Positions 16,376 through 24,992 of a stretch of DNA of 64,000 nucleotides are shown piece by piece. A program made the translations under genes and the position numbers. The notes below the pieces were generated by a model that was given only the letters and a program-made list of their open reading frames with translations, had not been told where the DNA came from and did no database searches. The DNA is from Sinisalibacter aestuarii (GTDB taxonomy: Bacteria; Pseudomonadota; Alphaproteobacteria; Rhodobacterales; Rhodobacteraceae), in contig NZ_BROH01000001.1 in NCBI RefSeq assembly GCF_027923545.1, positions 558,001 through 622,000 of the forward strand, given 5' to 3'. Numbering within the stretch: the first letter of the stretch is position 1; each line of letters begins with the position of its first letter.

Positions 16376-17323
16376 GTGACAGCGACAGGGCACAACGAGG
16401 CGCCTTCCGGCGCGCAAGTGCAGGCGCAGGCCGGAGGCGGAGAGGGCGCGACCGCGCTCGCCGCCTTCTGGGCCGCGCATCGCCCGGAGGTGTTTGCCGG
16501 GGCGGCGAACTGGACGGCGCTGTCGGGCGGGCGGACGAATGCGGTTTGGCGGGTGCAGACCCCGGCAGGGGCGCTGGTCGTCAAGCTGTACCGGGCCGAT
16601 GCCGCCACGCCGCTTTTCGCCAACGATCCGGAGGCCGAGGCGGCAAGCCTGGCGGCCCTTGCGGGAACGGGGCTCGCGCCCGACCTTGTCGCCACGGCGC
16701 TGACGCCGCAGGGGCCGAGCCTTGTCTACAGTCACATTGCGGGGCGGCCATGGCAGGCAGCGGATAACCCATCGCTCGTGGCCGAGGCACTGGCGCGGCT
16801 TCATGCGCGCGCGCTGCCCGATGGCCTGCCGATGCGCCCGCCCGGCGCCGACCGGCTGCGCGCGGAGGCGCTGGCGATGCTCGACGATCTCGGGCCGCAA
16901 GGCGCCGCACTGGCTGCGCTGAGGCCGGGGGCGTTGCCCGATCCCGGCGATGCGCCCCCGGCCTTCATCCATGGCGACGCGACGGCGGCCAATGCGCTGG
17001 TGACCGGGGCGGGGCTGACCTTCATTGACTGGCAATGCCCGGGCGGCGGCGATGCGGCGGACGATCTGGCCGTGTTCCTCTCGCCGGCGATGCAGGCGGT
17101 TTCGGGCAATGCGCCGCTGACGGCCGCGGGCGAGGCGGCGTTTCTGGCGAGCTATCAAGCGGCGGGGGCCGATCATGCACGCACGGTGGCGCGTTACCAT
17201 GCGCGCGCGCCGCTCTATCACTGGCGGATGGCGGCCTATGCCACCTGGCGCGCGGCGCGGGGGGATGACGCATACGCCGCCGCCGCCGCGCTGGAGACCG
17301 CGCGGCTCAAAGCAGCGAAATGA
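16376..17323 (+). CDS. Phosphotransferase of the APH/choline kinase fold
   Basis: The product is 315 residues with the APH-type kinase fold. The catalytic loop HGDATAAN is at residues 199-206 (Asp201, Asn206), and the metal-binding Asp218 lies in FIDW. The N-lobe has a short glycine-rich loop (LSGGRTNAVWRV) and a conserved Lys in LVVKLYR. Family members phosphorylate small molecules such as choline, thiamine, homoserine or aminoglycosides; the substrate cannot be told from sequence. The composition resembles thiamine/choline kinase-like proteins more than drug-resistance enzymes. It starts at GTG. The gene stands alone, and its 3' end overlaps the convergent ubiB by 17 bp. Confidence 0.75.
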   Translation: MTATGHNEAPSGAQVQAQAGGGEGATALAAFWAAHRPEVFAGAANWTALSGGRTNAVWRVQTPAGALVVKLYRADAATPLFANDPEAEAASLAALAGTGLAPDLVATALTPQGPSLVYSHIAGRPWQAADNPSLVAEALARLHARALPDGLPMRPPGADRLRAEALAMLDDLGPQGAALAALRPGALPDPGDAPPAFIHGDATAANALVTGAGLTFIDWQCPGGGDAADDLAVFLSPAMQAVSGNAPLTAAGEAAFLASYQAAGADHARTVARYHARAPLYHWRMAAYATWRAARGDDAYAAAAALETARLKAAK

Positions 17324-18836
17324 CCAGTACGAGAGCCAGGGTGGCCAGGCTGCCGAGCGAGAAATACCCCAGAGCGCGGAGCGGGCGGTGGGTCGAGCGC
17401 TGCGGCGGCACGCGGCTTTGGCGGATCAGTGTCGCCTCGGCGATCTGTGGCAGGCGCGGGCCCAAGCGCGACAGAATCCGCGCCGCGTGGGCAAGGTCGC
17501 GCACCATCGCTTTCGGCCCCATCGCGTCGGTGATATAGGCCTCCACCACCGGGCGGGCGACTTCCCAGATGTTGATATGCGGATTGAGCGAGCGCGAGAC
17601 GCCCTCGACCACCACCATCGTGCGCTGCAGCAGAATCAGCTCGGTGCGGGTCTGCATGCCGAACCATTCGGTGACTTCGAACAGGTAGTGCAGGAGCCGG
17701 CCCATCGAGATCTGGGTGGCGTCCATGCCGAAGATCGGCTCGCCCACCGCGCGCAGCGCCTTGGCGAATTCTTCCACGTCCTGATCGGCGGGGATGTAGC
17801 CCGCCTCGAAATGCACCTCGGCCACGCGGCGATAATCGCGCTTGATGAAACCGAACAGAATCTCGGCATAGACCCGGCGGGTAAAATCGTCGATCCGGCC
17901 CATGATGCCGAAATCGAGCGCGATGACATCGCCATTCGGCGCGACCTTCAGGTTGCCCTGATGCATATCGCCGTGAAACAGCCCGTCGCGCAGCGCGTGG
18001 CTGAGGAAGAGGTGCAGCACACGGTTGCCAATGGCTTCCATGTCATGCCCGGCGGCGCGGATCTTTTCGACCTCGTTGGCCGGGATGCCCTCGCCCCAGT
18101 CGAGCGTCATCACCCGCTTGGAGGAGAGCGACCATTTTACGGCGGGCACGACAAAGCCCGCGTCCTTCGCGGTGTTTTCGGCAAATTCCGAAGCCGAGGC
18201 ACATTCCAGCCGCAGGTCGAGCTCGCCCAGCACCACGCTCTCGAAATGCGCGACCACATCCGATGGGCGCAGCCGGCGCGATTGCGGCAGCAGAAACTCA
18301 AGAACGGCGGCGGAGAAGTGGAAGGCGTCGAGATCGGTGCGGAAGGCCCGTTCGATCCGCGGGCGCAGCACCTTCACCGCCACCTCGCGGCCATCGGCGG
18401 CGATGCGGGCGCGGTGAACCTGCGCGATCGAGGCGGCGGCAACCGGCTCGGAAAACTCCGAGAACACCTCGTCGACCTTGATCCCAAGCTCCTCCTCGAT
18501 CGTCTTGCGGGCGATCTCGGTGGAGAAGGGCGGCAGCTTGTCCTGCAGATAGGTCAGTTGCAGGGCCAGCTCGTCGCCGACCACGTCGGGCCGGGTCGAG
18601 AGGATCTGGCCAAACTTGATATAGGCGGGGCCGAGCGCCGTCAGCGCGCGTGTGATCGGCGGCAGCGACGGGTCGCCGCGCTTGCCGAGGAAGGCGAAGG
18701 TCCAGCTCACAGCGCGGGCGGTGGTGCGCAGGAGCGGCGGCGCGTCCATCGCGTGCAGCACTTCGCCGAGCGCGCCGGTGCGCGCGAAGGTGGCGCCGGT
18801 GCGGACGAGCCGCCAGATGTTGTGGGGACCGCGCAT
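17307..18836 (-). CDS. ubiB: Ubiquinone biosynthesis atypical kinase/ATPase UbiB
   Basis: UbiB, 509 residues, belongs to the ABC1/ADCK atypical kinase family needed for ubiquinone synthesis; it is thought to use ATPase activity to make membrane-bound intermediates accessible. The family-specific KxGQ motif is present (IKFGQILSTRPD, about residues 71-83). Other kinase-fold blocks are VAVKVLRPRIERAFRTDL and FHGDMHQGNLKVAPNGDVIALDFG. A C-terminal hydrophobic segment (LGSLATLALVLVISLL) anchors it in the inner membrane. The ATG overlaps the ubiE stop, so ubiE-ubiB is a coupled pair, as in many proteobacteria. Confidence 0.95.
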   Translation of the reverse strand: MRGPHNIWRLVRTGATFARTGALGEVLHAMDAPPLLRTTARAVSWTFAFLGKRGDPSLPPITRALTALGPAYIKFGQILSTRPDVVGDELALQLTYLQDKLPPFSTEIARKTIEEELGIKVDEVFSEFSEPVAAASIAQVHRARIAADGREVAVKVLRPRIERAFRTDLDAFHFSAAVLEFLLPQSRRLRPSDVVAHFESVVLGELDLRLECASASEFAENTAKDAGFVVPAVKWSLSSKRVMTLDWGEGIPANEVEKIRAAGHDMEAIGNRVLHLFLSHALRDGLFHGDMHQGNLKVAPNGDVIALDFGIMGRIDDFTRRVYAEILFGFIKRDYRRVAEVHFEAGYIPADQDVEEFAKALRAVGEPIFGMDATQISMGRLLHYLFEVTEWFGMQTRTELILLQRTMVVVEGVSRSLNPHINIWEVARPVVEAYITDAMGPKAMVRDLAHAARILSRLGPRLPQIAEATLIRQSRVPPQRSTHRPLRALGYFSLGSLATLALVLVISLL

Positions 18837-19588
18837 CAGATCTTCCAGCCCGAATGCAGCGCGGCGATACCCATCGACAGGTTGCGGTAGCTGACGTTTT
18901 CAAAGCCCGCCGAGCGGATCATGCCGGCGAAGGTGTCCTGGTCGGGGAACTTGCGGATCGATTCGACGAGATACTGATAGCTCGCCGCGTCGTTGGCGAT
19001 CAGCTTGCCCATCTTCGGGATGATGTTGAACGAGTAAAGGTCATAGACCTTCTGCATCAGATCGTTGGGGATCTGGCTGAATTCGAGCACCATGATCCGC
19101 CCGCCGGGGCGCAGCACGCGGAAGGCTTCGTTCAGCGCATCCTGAATGCGGGTCACGTTCCGGATGCCGAAGGAGATCGTGTAGACGTCGAAGGTGCCCG
19201 CCTCGAAGGGCAGCGCCATCGCGTCGCCCACCACCCAGTTGAGGCTCGATGCCATCTGCCCGGCCTCGGCGCGCTTGCGGCCCTCGACGAGCATGCTCTC
19301 GGTCATGTCGAGCACGGTGGCATGGGCGCCGGGGGCGCGGCCGAGGAAGCGAAACGAGATATCGCCGGTGCCGCCTGCCACGTCGAGCAGATCCTGTCCG
19401 GGGCGTGGCGCGAGCCAGTCCATCATCGCGTCTTTCCAGATCCGGTGGATGCCGAGGCTCATCGCGTCGTTCATCACGTCGTATTTCGAGGCGACATTGG
19501 TGAAAACGCCGTGGACCATGCCGGCCTTCTTGTCTTCGTCGACGGTCTGAAATCCGAAATGCGTGGTTTTCTTGTCGTTGGCGGTCAT
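18836..19588 (-). CDS. ubiE: Ubiquinone/menaquinone biosynthesis C-methyltransferase UbiE
   Basis: UbiE, 250 residues, is a class I SAM-dependent methyltransferase that C-methylates the benzoquinol ring in ubiquinone synthesis. The SAM-binding motif [16 protein letters not shown] lies near residues 66-81. The UbiE signatures [17 protein letters not shown] and [15 protein letters not shown] are intact, and the protein ends [11 protein letters not shown] as in other members. It is divergent from mutM across 75 bp. Only the quinone head-group genes ubiE, ubiB and (at 58.6 kb) ubiA appear in this window. Confidence 0.97.
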   Translation of the reverse strand: MTANDKKTTHFGFQTVDEDKKAGMVHGVFTNVASKYDVMNDAMSLGIHRIWKDAMMDWLAPRPGQDLLDVAGGTGDISFRFLGRAPGAHATVLDMTESMLVEGRKRAEAGQMASSLNWVVGDAMALPFEAGTFDVYTISFGIRNVTRIQDALNEAFRVLRPGGRIMVLEFSQIPNDLMQKVYDLYSFNIIPKMGKLIANDAASYQYLVESIRKFPDQDTFAGMIRSAGFENVSYRNLSMGIAALHSGWKI

Positions 19589-19663
19589 CGGCCCTTGCCC
19601 AATCGGGGAAACTGACCCCTCATATAGCGCCCGGAAGGGGCAGACAATGGAAGGGGGCGCGGA

Positions 19664-20515
19664 TTGCCGGAATTACCGGAAGTCGAGACGGTTCGTCGCG
19701 GGCTGGCGCCGGTGATGGAGGGGCAGCGGATCGCCCACGCCGATGTGCGGCGCGAGGGGCTGCGCTGGCCCTTTCCCGAGCGGATGGCCGAGCGGCTGAC
19801 GGGCGCGCGGATCGACCGGCTTCGGCGGCGGTCGAAATACATTCTGGGCGATCTGGACAGCGGCGAGACGATGCTCATCCATCTCGGCATGTCGGGGCGG
19901 ATGCTGATCTCGGGCACGCCGCTTGGCAAGTTCCACCATGACCACCCCGCGCCGGAAAAGCACGATCATGTGGTGCTCGACATGGAAAGCGGCGCGCGGA
20001 TCACCTTCAACGACGCCCGCCGCTTCGGTGCGATGGACCTGTTCGCCACCGGCACGGACGACGCCCACCCGCTGCTGGCGAAGCTCGGGCCGGAGCCGCT
20101 GGGCAACGCGTTCAACGAGGATCACCTGGTGGCGGCGCTGCATGGGCGGAACACCCCGATCAAGACCGCGTTGCTCGATCAGCACATCGTTTCGGGGCTT
20201 GGCAATATCTATGTCTGCGAGGTGCTGCACCGCGCCGGGATCAGCCCGAGGCGCAAGGCGGGGCGGATCGCCGCCGGCAAGGTCGCCGCGCTGGTGCCGG
20301 TTATCCGCGAGGTGCTGGCCGAGGCGATCGCTTCGGGAGGATCGTCGCTCAAGGATTACCGGCAGGCCGATGGCGAGCTGGGCTATTTCCAGCACGCCTT
20401 CCGCGTCTACGACCGCGAGGGTGCGCCATGCCCCACGCCGGGATGTACCGGCACCGTGCGGCGCATCGTGCAAAGCGGCCGGTCGAGCTTCTACTGCCCT
20501 GTTTGTCAAAGATGA
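19664..20515 (+). CDS. mutM: Formamidopyrimidine-DNA glycosylase MutM (Fpg)
   Basis: MutM, 283 residues, removes oxidised purines such as 8-oxoguanine and nicks the strand by beta,delta-elimination. The start must be the TTG at 19664: mature Fpg needs the N-terminal Pro as catalytic nucleophile, and only this start gives [14 protein letters not shown]. The proton donor Glu and the conserved Lys in RRSKYIL are present. The C-terminal zinc finger has the pattern C-x4-C (CPTPGC) and CPVC, with an SGRSSFYC segment for DNA binding. A purine-rich AAGGGGG stretch precedes the TTG. It appears to be a single-gene unit divergent from ubiE. Confidence 0.96.
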   Translation: MPELPEVETVRRGLAPVMEGQRIAHADVRREGLRWPFPERMAERLTGARIDRLRRRSKYILGDLDSGETMLIHLGMSGRMLISGTPLGKFHHDHPAPEKHDHVVLDMESGARITFNDARRFGAMDLFATGTDDAHPLLAKLGPEPLGNAFNEDHLVAALHGRNTPIKTALLDQHIVSGLGNIYVCEVLHRAGISPRRKAGRIAAGKVAALVPVIREVLAEAIASGGSSLKDYRQADGELGYFQHAFRVYDREGAPCPTPGCTGTVRRIVQSGRSSFYCPVCQR

Positions 20516-20592
20516 CTTGAAAGCGGCCCGCAGGTTCGCTTAGGACTCGGCACTTGATGGCAACGCAAGAGACAGCCCCGGGGAGGGCGCGC

Positions 20593-21369
20593 ATGGCCTA
20601 CAAGAACATCATCGTCGACATCGAGGATAACGTCTGCCTGATCCGACTGGACCGGCCGGACGCGATGAACGCGCTCAACCTCGATCTTCTGCGCGAGCTC
20701 GGCAAGGCGCTGGGCGAGGCGCAACAGAACGACAAGGTGCGGGCCTGCGTCATCACCGGCTCGGAGAAAGCCTTCGCCGCCGGGGCGGACATCAAGATGA
20801 TGAGCGAAAAGAGCTTCGTCGACGTGTTCACCGAAGATCTCTTCACGCCCGAGGAGCAGGCGATCAGGCGCATCCGCAAGCCGATCATCGCGGCGGTGTC
20901 GGGCTATGCGCTGGGCGGCGGCTGCGAGCTGGCGATGATGGCGGATTTCATCATCGCGGGCGACAATGCCAAGTTCGGCCAGCCCGAGGTCAACCTGGGC
21001 GTGATGCCGGGCATGGGCGGCTCGGCGCGGCTGACCAAGCTGGTGGGCCGGGCCAAGGCGATGGATATGGCGCTGACCGGGCGGATGATGGACGCCGAGG
21101 AAGCCGAGCGCGCGGGGCTGGTAAGCCGTGTCGTACCGGCCAAGAAGCTGGTCGAAGAGGCGCTCGCCGCCGCCCGCAAGATTGCCGAGAAGGGCGCGAT
21201 CAGCGTCATGGCGATCAAGGAGGCGGTCAACCGGGCCGACGAGATGCCGCTGGCCGAGGCGCTGCTGTTCGAACGCCGCCTGTTCCACGCGCTCTTCGCC
21301 ACCGAGGACCAGAAGGAAGGCATGACGGCCTTCATCGACAAGCGCGAGCCGCAATTCCGCGACAGGTGA
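20593..21369 (+). CDS. Enoyl-CoA hydratase
   Basis: Crotonase-fold protein of 258 residues, the normal length for short-chain enoyl-CoA hydratases. It has FAAGADIKMM (CoA and oxyanion region), the catalytic-glutamate segment ALGGGCELAMMADF, and the second glutamate in FGQPEVNLGVMPGMGG. Both catalytic glutamates are present, so hydratase activity on 2-enoyl-CoA thioesters in fatty-acid beta-oxidation is likely. An in-frame ATG lies 39 bp upstream. The start at 20593 is preferred because of the GGGGAGG ribosome-binding site and the family-typical start (MAYKNIIVDIE). It lies between mutM and rpsT without an obvious operon partner. Confidence 0.9.
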   Translation: MAYKNIIVDIEDNVCLIRLDRPDAMNALNLDLLRELGKALGEAQQNDKVRACVITGSEKAFAAGADIKMMSEKSFVDVFTEDLFTPEEQAIRRIRKPIIAAVSGYALGGGCELAMMADFIIAGDNAKFGQPEVNLGVMPGMGGSARLTKLVGRAKAMDMALTGRMMDAEEAERAGLVSRVVPAKKLVEEALAAARKIAEKGAISVMAIKEAVNRADEMPLAEALLFERRLFHALFATEDQKEGMTAFIDKREPQFRDR

Positions 21370-21385
21370 TGGCGCGATTCGGGGG

Positions 21386-21414
21386 TTCACAACCGGGGCG
21401 AAAGGCCTTATACG
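21386..21414 (+). promoter_or_regulatory. Sigma-70-type promoter for rpsT
   Basis: TTCACA (21386-21391), a 17-base spacer and TATACG (21409-21414) make a good housekeeping promoter. It would give a leader of roughly 105 bases before rpsT. The leader contains a GC-rich inverted repeat (CCCGGCCGGG) and an AAGGGA ribosome-binding site. Confidence 0.6.
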
Positions 21415-21527
21415 CCGCCCGATCATGCGTGTGAGGCCCGCTTTGGCCGGATCAGCCGGTAAGGAACCCGGCCGGGTCGGTTTCGGCATGCAGACGACAT
21501 TCTAACGACCCGGGAAAGGGAACCGAC

Positions 21528-21791
21528 ATGGCCAATTCGCCTCAAGCCAAGAAACGCGCTCGCCAGAACGACCGCCGTTTCCAGATCAACAAAGCCCGCC
21601 GTTCGCGCATCCGCACCTATCTGCGCAAGGTCGAGGAAGCCATCGCTTCCGGCGACAAGGACGCCGCCGCCGCCGCTCTCAAAGCCGCCCAGCCGGAACT
21701 GATGCGCGGTGTGACCAAAGGCATTTTCCACAAGAACACCGCGTCGCGCAAAATGTCGCGCCTGTCGGCTCGTGTGAAAGCGCTCGGCTGA
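21528..21791 (+). CDS. rpsT: 30S ribosomal protein S20
   Basis: S20, 87 residues, is a small basic helical protein that binds 16S rRNA early in 30S assembly. The start [17 protein letters not shown] and the later [21 protein letters not shown] are diagnostic. It is a one-gene transcription unit with its own promoter at 21386-21414 and a strong intrinsic terminator at 21822-21853. rpsT upstream of dnaA is a frequent arrangement in Rhodobacterales. Confidence 0.99.
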   Translation: MANSPQAKKRARQNDRRFQINKARRSRIRTYLRKVEEAIASGDKDAAAAALKAAQPELMRGVTKGIFHKNTASRKMSRLSARVKALG

Positions 21792-21821
21792 GCGCCCTGA
21801 AAGCGGGCATTTTTGCCACGT

Positions 21822-21853
21822 AAACGGCGCGTCTTCGGGCGCGCCGTTTTTCT
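21822..21853 (+). terminator. Intrinsic terminator after rpsT
   Basis: A 10-bp perfect stem (arms 21822-21831 and 21840-21849) with an 8-base loop containing TTCGG is followed by a T-rich run. It sits 30 bp after the rpsT stop. This is the clearest intrinsic terminator in the window. Confidence 0.85.
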
Positions 21854-22323
21854 TTGAACGCATGTTTTTCTCAAGAAAATCGCATTTGTGAAACCGCCCC
21901 GGGATTCGTTTCACCAAAAACAGAGTCAAGCGAAGAGATCGGTTGCGGCAGCGGCGGGGCTCTGGCTACGTTGCCGGGGCGATTCACAGTCGCCGACTTG
22001 GGAAAAATTCGGACAGCAGAGGCAGGATCGGGACAAACCCGCCGCCCGAGCCCCGAACGGAGTGGTCTGAGGGGACGCTTCGGCACAGTTTTGACACGGT
22101 CAAGCATGCAAGGGCTGGGGAGCCCGGCGCGTGCTGTCGCCCGGGCGTATCCATACGTGCCCGGCTGGCCGTGGCGTTTTTCCGATTCGGCATGGCCCGG
22201 TGGGCCGATCGCATGCGCCGCAACCGCGGCGGGGTATCAGCGCGCCGTCAGGCATTGGGCGCAGTTTATGAGTGCTTGGGACAGGCCACGATGCCGTGGC
22301 GAAGAATGCGGGTCGAAAACGAT
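21854..22323 (+). other. Gene-free region upstream of dnaA
   Basis: This 470-bp stretch between the rpsT terminator and dnaA holds no gene I can support. The dnaA frame stays open far upstream, but the extra N-terminus does not resemble DnaA. I see no cluster of DnaA boxes and no perfect TTATCCACA, so it does not look like the replication origin. One short inverted repeat (CGTAT-CC-ATACG) lies near 22147. It presumably contains the dnaA promoter and leader, but I cannot place the promoter with confidence. Confidence 0.5.
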
Positions 22324-23688
22324 ATGACGAATGAAACATGGGGCCGGGTTCGGGAAATTCTGCGAGAGGAAGTCGGGCAGAACAACTATCGGAACTGGAT
22401 TGAACCCCTGGAATTCGCCGAGCTTGAAGCCGGCGTGGCCACTTTCCTTGTGCCTACGAACTTCATGGGCAATTGGGTCGAGCGGAACTTTGGCGACAAG
22501 ATCCTGCGGCGGATGATCGAACTGGGCGAGAAGGTTTCGCGCCTCGTTTTCGTCGTGGCCGAGACCGGCCGGGCGAAGCCCGCGGCCGCCAAAGCCGCGA
22601 ACGGGGCCGCGCCCGCAGCAGCCCGCGCCAGGGCGGAGTCCGAAGAGCTTCCCGGCGCACCGCTCGATCCGCGCTTTACCTTCGATAGTTTCGTGGTCGG
22701 CAAACCCAACCAGCTTGCCCATGCCGCCGCGCGCCGCGTGGCCGAGGGCGGCCCGGTCACCTTCAACCCGTTGTTCCTGTATGGCGGCGTCGGCCTCGGC
22801 AAGACTCACCTGATGCATGCCATCGCCTGGGAAATTCAGGCCCGCAACCCCGAGCTGCGGGTGGTCTATCTCTCGGCGGAGCAATTCATGTATCGCTTCG
22901 TTCAGGCGCTGCGCGAAAAGCAGATGATGGATTTCAAACACCTGTTCCGCTCGGTCGATGTGCTGATGGTGGACGATGTGCAATTCATCGCCGGCAAGGA
23001 TTCGACGCAGGAAGAGTTTTTCCACACGTTCAACGCGCTGGTGGACCAGAACAAGCAGATCATCATCTCCGCCGACCGTGCGCCGGGCGAGATCAAGGAT
23101 CTGGAAGACCGGATCAAGTCGCGCCTGCAATCGGGCCTCGTGGTCGATCTGCACCCGACCGATTACGAGCTGCGCCTCGGCATCCTGCAAACGAAGGTGG
23201 CGCGCTACCGCGAGCAATATCCCGATCTGGTGATCGCCGATGGCGTGCTCGAATTTCTCGCCCATCGGATCAGCACCAATGTGCGCGTGCTCGAAGGGGC
23301 GCTGATGCGGCTCTTTGCCTTTGCCTCGCTGGTAGGGCAGGAGATCACGCTGGAGAAGGCGCAGGACGCGCTGTCCGATATCCTGCGCGCCTCCGACCGC
23401 AAGGTCACCGTGGAAGAGATTCAGCGCAAGGTGGCCGAGCATTACAACATCCGCATGTCCGACATGATCGGGCCGAAGCGCCAGCGTTCGATCGCCCGGC
23501 CGCGTCAGGTGGCGATGTATCTCGCCAAGACGATGACCACGCGCAGCCTGCCCGATATCGGCCGCCGCTTCGGCGGGCGCGACCATACCACGGTGATGCA
23601 TGGCGTGCGGCGGATCGACGAGCTCAAGGTAGGCGATACCCAGCTTGCCGAAGATCTCGAAATGCTGCGCCGCTCGCTGGAAGAATAA
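22324..23688 (+). CDS. dnaA: Chromosomal replication initiator DnaA
   Basis: DnaA, 454 residues, binds and melts the replication origin. Domain I begins TWGRVREILREEVGQNNYRNWIEP. Residues of about 90-115 form a variable Ala-rich linker. The AAA+ domain has Walker A GGVGLGKTH near residue 154 and Walker B VLMVDDVQFIAGKDSTQEEF. Domain IV has the DNA-binding signature ending GRDHTTVMHGVRRI, so the origin-binding helix-turn-helix is intact. The start at 22324 gives the normal family N-terminus; an in-frame ATG at 22306 is possible, with a slightly better upstream purine stretch. dnaN and recF follow. Confidence 0.98.
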   Translation: MTNETWGRVREILREEVGQNNYRNWIEPLEFAELEAGVATFLVPTNFMGNWVERNFGDKILRRMIELGEKVSRLVFVVAETGRAKPAAAKAANGAAPAAARARAESEELPGAPLDPRFTFDSFVVGKPNQLAHAAARRVAEGGPVTFNPLFLYGGVGLGKTHLMHAIAWEIQARNPELRVVYLSAEQFMYRFVQALREKQMMDFKHLFRSVDVLMVDDVQFIAGKDSTQEEFFHTFNALVDQNKQIIISADRAPGEIKDLEDRIKSRLQSGLVVDLHPTDYELRLGILQTKVARYREQYPDLVIADGVLEFLAHRISTNVRVLEGALMRLFAFASLVGQEITLEKAQDALSDILRASDRKVTVEEIQRKVAEHYNIRMSDMIGPKRQRSIARPRQVAMYLAKTMTTRSLPDIGRRFGGRDHTTVMHGVRRIDELKVGDTQLAEDLEMLRRSLEE

Positions 23689-23746
23689 GCCGCACCGGGC
23701 GGCCCCTTGACGGCCCCGCCGAAGCGACGGAAAGTCCTGAAAAATC

Positions 23747-23774
23747 TTGCGTGCGGCGGCGACCGGTCTATGGT
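23747..23774 (+). promoter_or_regulatory. Candidate promoter upstream of dnaN
   Basis: TTGCGT (23747-23752), a 16-base spacer and TATGGT (23769-23774) resemble a sigma-70 promoter 30 bp before the dnaN ATG. The match is moderate. It would allow dnaN to be transcribed apart from dnaA. Confidence 0.35.
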
Positions 23775-23804
23775 TGCCGTCCCAATACTTGCCGGGAGAG
23801 GGTC

Positions 23805-24923
23805 ATGAAGATTTCCATCGAACGCGCCGTGCTGCTCAAGGCCGTGGGCCAGGCGCAATCGGTTGTCGAGCGGCGCAACACGATCCCGATCCTCGCCAAC
23901 GTGCTGATCGAGGCGGACGGGGCCGATGTGACCTTCCGCGCCACCGACCTCGATATCGAAGTGGTCGACAAGGTGCCGGCGATGGTCGAGCGCGCCGGAG
24001 CCACCACGGTGAACGCGGTGATGCTGCACGAGATCGTGCGCAAGCTGCCCGATGGCGCCACCGTTTCGCTCTCGTCCGACGATGCGACGGGCCGGCTCTC
24101 GATCGAGGCCGGGCGCTCCAGCTTCTCGCTCGCCACGCTGCCGAAGGAAGACTTCCCGGTGATGGCCTCGTCGGAATACACGGCGAATTTCTCCGCCGCT
24201 GCGCCGGTGCTGCGCCGGCTGTTCGACAAATCGAAATTCGCGATCTCCACCGAGGAGACCCGCTATTATCTCAACGGTGTCTACCTGCATGTGAGCGAGG
24301 CCGAGGGTGGCCGTGTGCTGCGCGCGGTGGCGACCGATGGCCACCGGCTGGCGCGGGTCGATGCCGATCTGCCGCCGGGCGCCGAGGAGATGCCGGGCGT
24401 GATCGTGCCGCGCAAGACGGTGGGCGAGCTGCGCAAGCTGCTCGACGACGACGAGGCGCAGATTGCCGTGAGCGTGAGCGAGACCAAGGTGCGCTTCGCC
24501 ACGCCGGGGATCACCCTGACCTCGAAGGTGATCGACGGCACCTTCCCCGACTATACCCGCGTGATTCCGACCGGAAACACCAAGAAGATGGAAGTGGACG
24601 CACAGGAATTCGCCAAGGCCGTCGACCGGGTTGCCACCGTGTCGAGCGAGCGGAGCCGTGCGGTGAAGCTGCAGCTTGACGAAGACAAGCTGGTGCTCTC
24701 GGTGAACGCGCCCGATGCGGGCGCGGCGGAGGAAGAGCTGGTGGTGGCCTATGGCGACGACCGGCTGGAGATCGGCTTCAACGCCAAATACCTGCTTGAG
24801 ATCGCAAGCCAGGTGGACCGCGAGAATGCGGTGTTCATGTTCAATTCGTCGGGCGAGCCCGCGCTGATGCGCGAGGGCAACGACACCAGCGCGATCTACG
24901 TCGTCATGCCGATGCGCGTGTGA
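23805..24923 (+). CDS. dnaN: DNA polymerase III beta sliding clamp
   Basis: DnaN, 372 residues, forms the dimeric ring clamp that tethers polymerase III and other enzymes to DNA. The start MKISIERAVLLKAVGQAQSV, the central ATDGHRLAR motif and the C-terminal ending SAIYVVMPMRV are all diagnostic, and the three repeated clamp domains fit the length. I chose the ATG at 23805 for the GGGAGAGG ribosome-binding site and the family-typical N-terminus. It lies 116 bp after dnaA and 69 bp before recF. That second gap holds a repeated Rhodobacterales-type intergenic motif. Confidence 0.98.
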   Translation: MKISIERAVLLKAVGQAQSVVERRNTIPILANVLIEADGADVTFRATDLDIEVVDKVPAMVERAGATTVNAVMLHEIVRKLPDGATVSLSSDDATGRLSIEAGRSSFSLATLPKEDFPVMASSEYTANFSAAAPVLRRLFDKSKFAISTEETRYYLNGVYLHVSEAEGGRVLRAVATDGHRLARVDADLPPGAEEMPGVIVPRKTVGELRKLLDDDEAQIAVSVSETKVRFATPGITLTSKVIDGTFPDYTRVIPTGNTKKMEVDAQEFAKAVDRVATVSSERSRAVKLQLDEDKLVLSVNAPDAGAAEEELVVAYGDDRLEIGFNAKYLLEIASQVDRENAVFMFNSSGEPALMREGNDTSAIYVVMPMRV

Positions 24924-24942
24924 GCGAGCCTGGGGCGATAAC

Positions 24943-24981
24943 TTTCTTGCCTCCGGCGGGGATATTTTCAGCAAGATGAAA
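24943..24981 (+). repeat. Rhodobacterales-type intergenic motif in the dnaN-recF gap
   Basis: The 39-bp stretch contains the core GCCTCCGGCGGGGATATTT, followed by TCAGCAAGATGAAAG. From memory this is a short motif seen repeatedly between genes in many Rhodobacterales genomes; I see one copy in this window. It includes small self-complementary parts (GCCTCCGGC). Its role is unknown to me. It occupies most of the gap and ends beside the recF ribosome-binding site. Confidence 0.5.
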
Positions 24982-24992
24982 GGGGGCCGGGT

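Noticed and set aside
16376-17323. Aminoglycoside resistance gene
   Set aside because: The APH fold is present, but the sequence resembles general small-molecule kinases, it stands in chromosomal backbone without mobile signs, and resistance cannot be inferred from the fold.
21943-22323. N-terminal extension of DnaA by 127 codons
   Set aside because: The frame is open, but the extra residues do not resemble DnaA domain I. The ATG at 22324 gives the normal length and N-terminus.
21854-22323. Replication origin next to dnaA
   Set aside because: No perfect DnaA box and no box cluster or AT-rich unwinding element is visible. In alphaproteobacteria the origin is often not beside dnaA.
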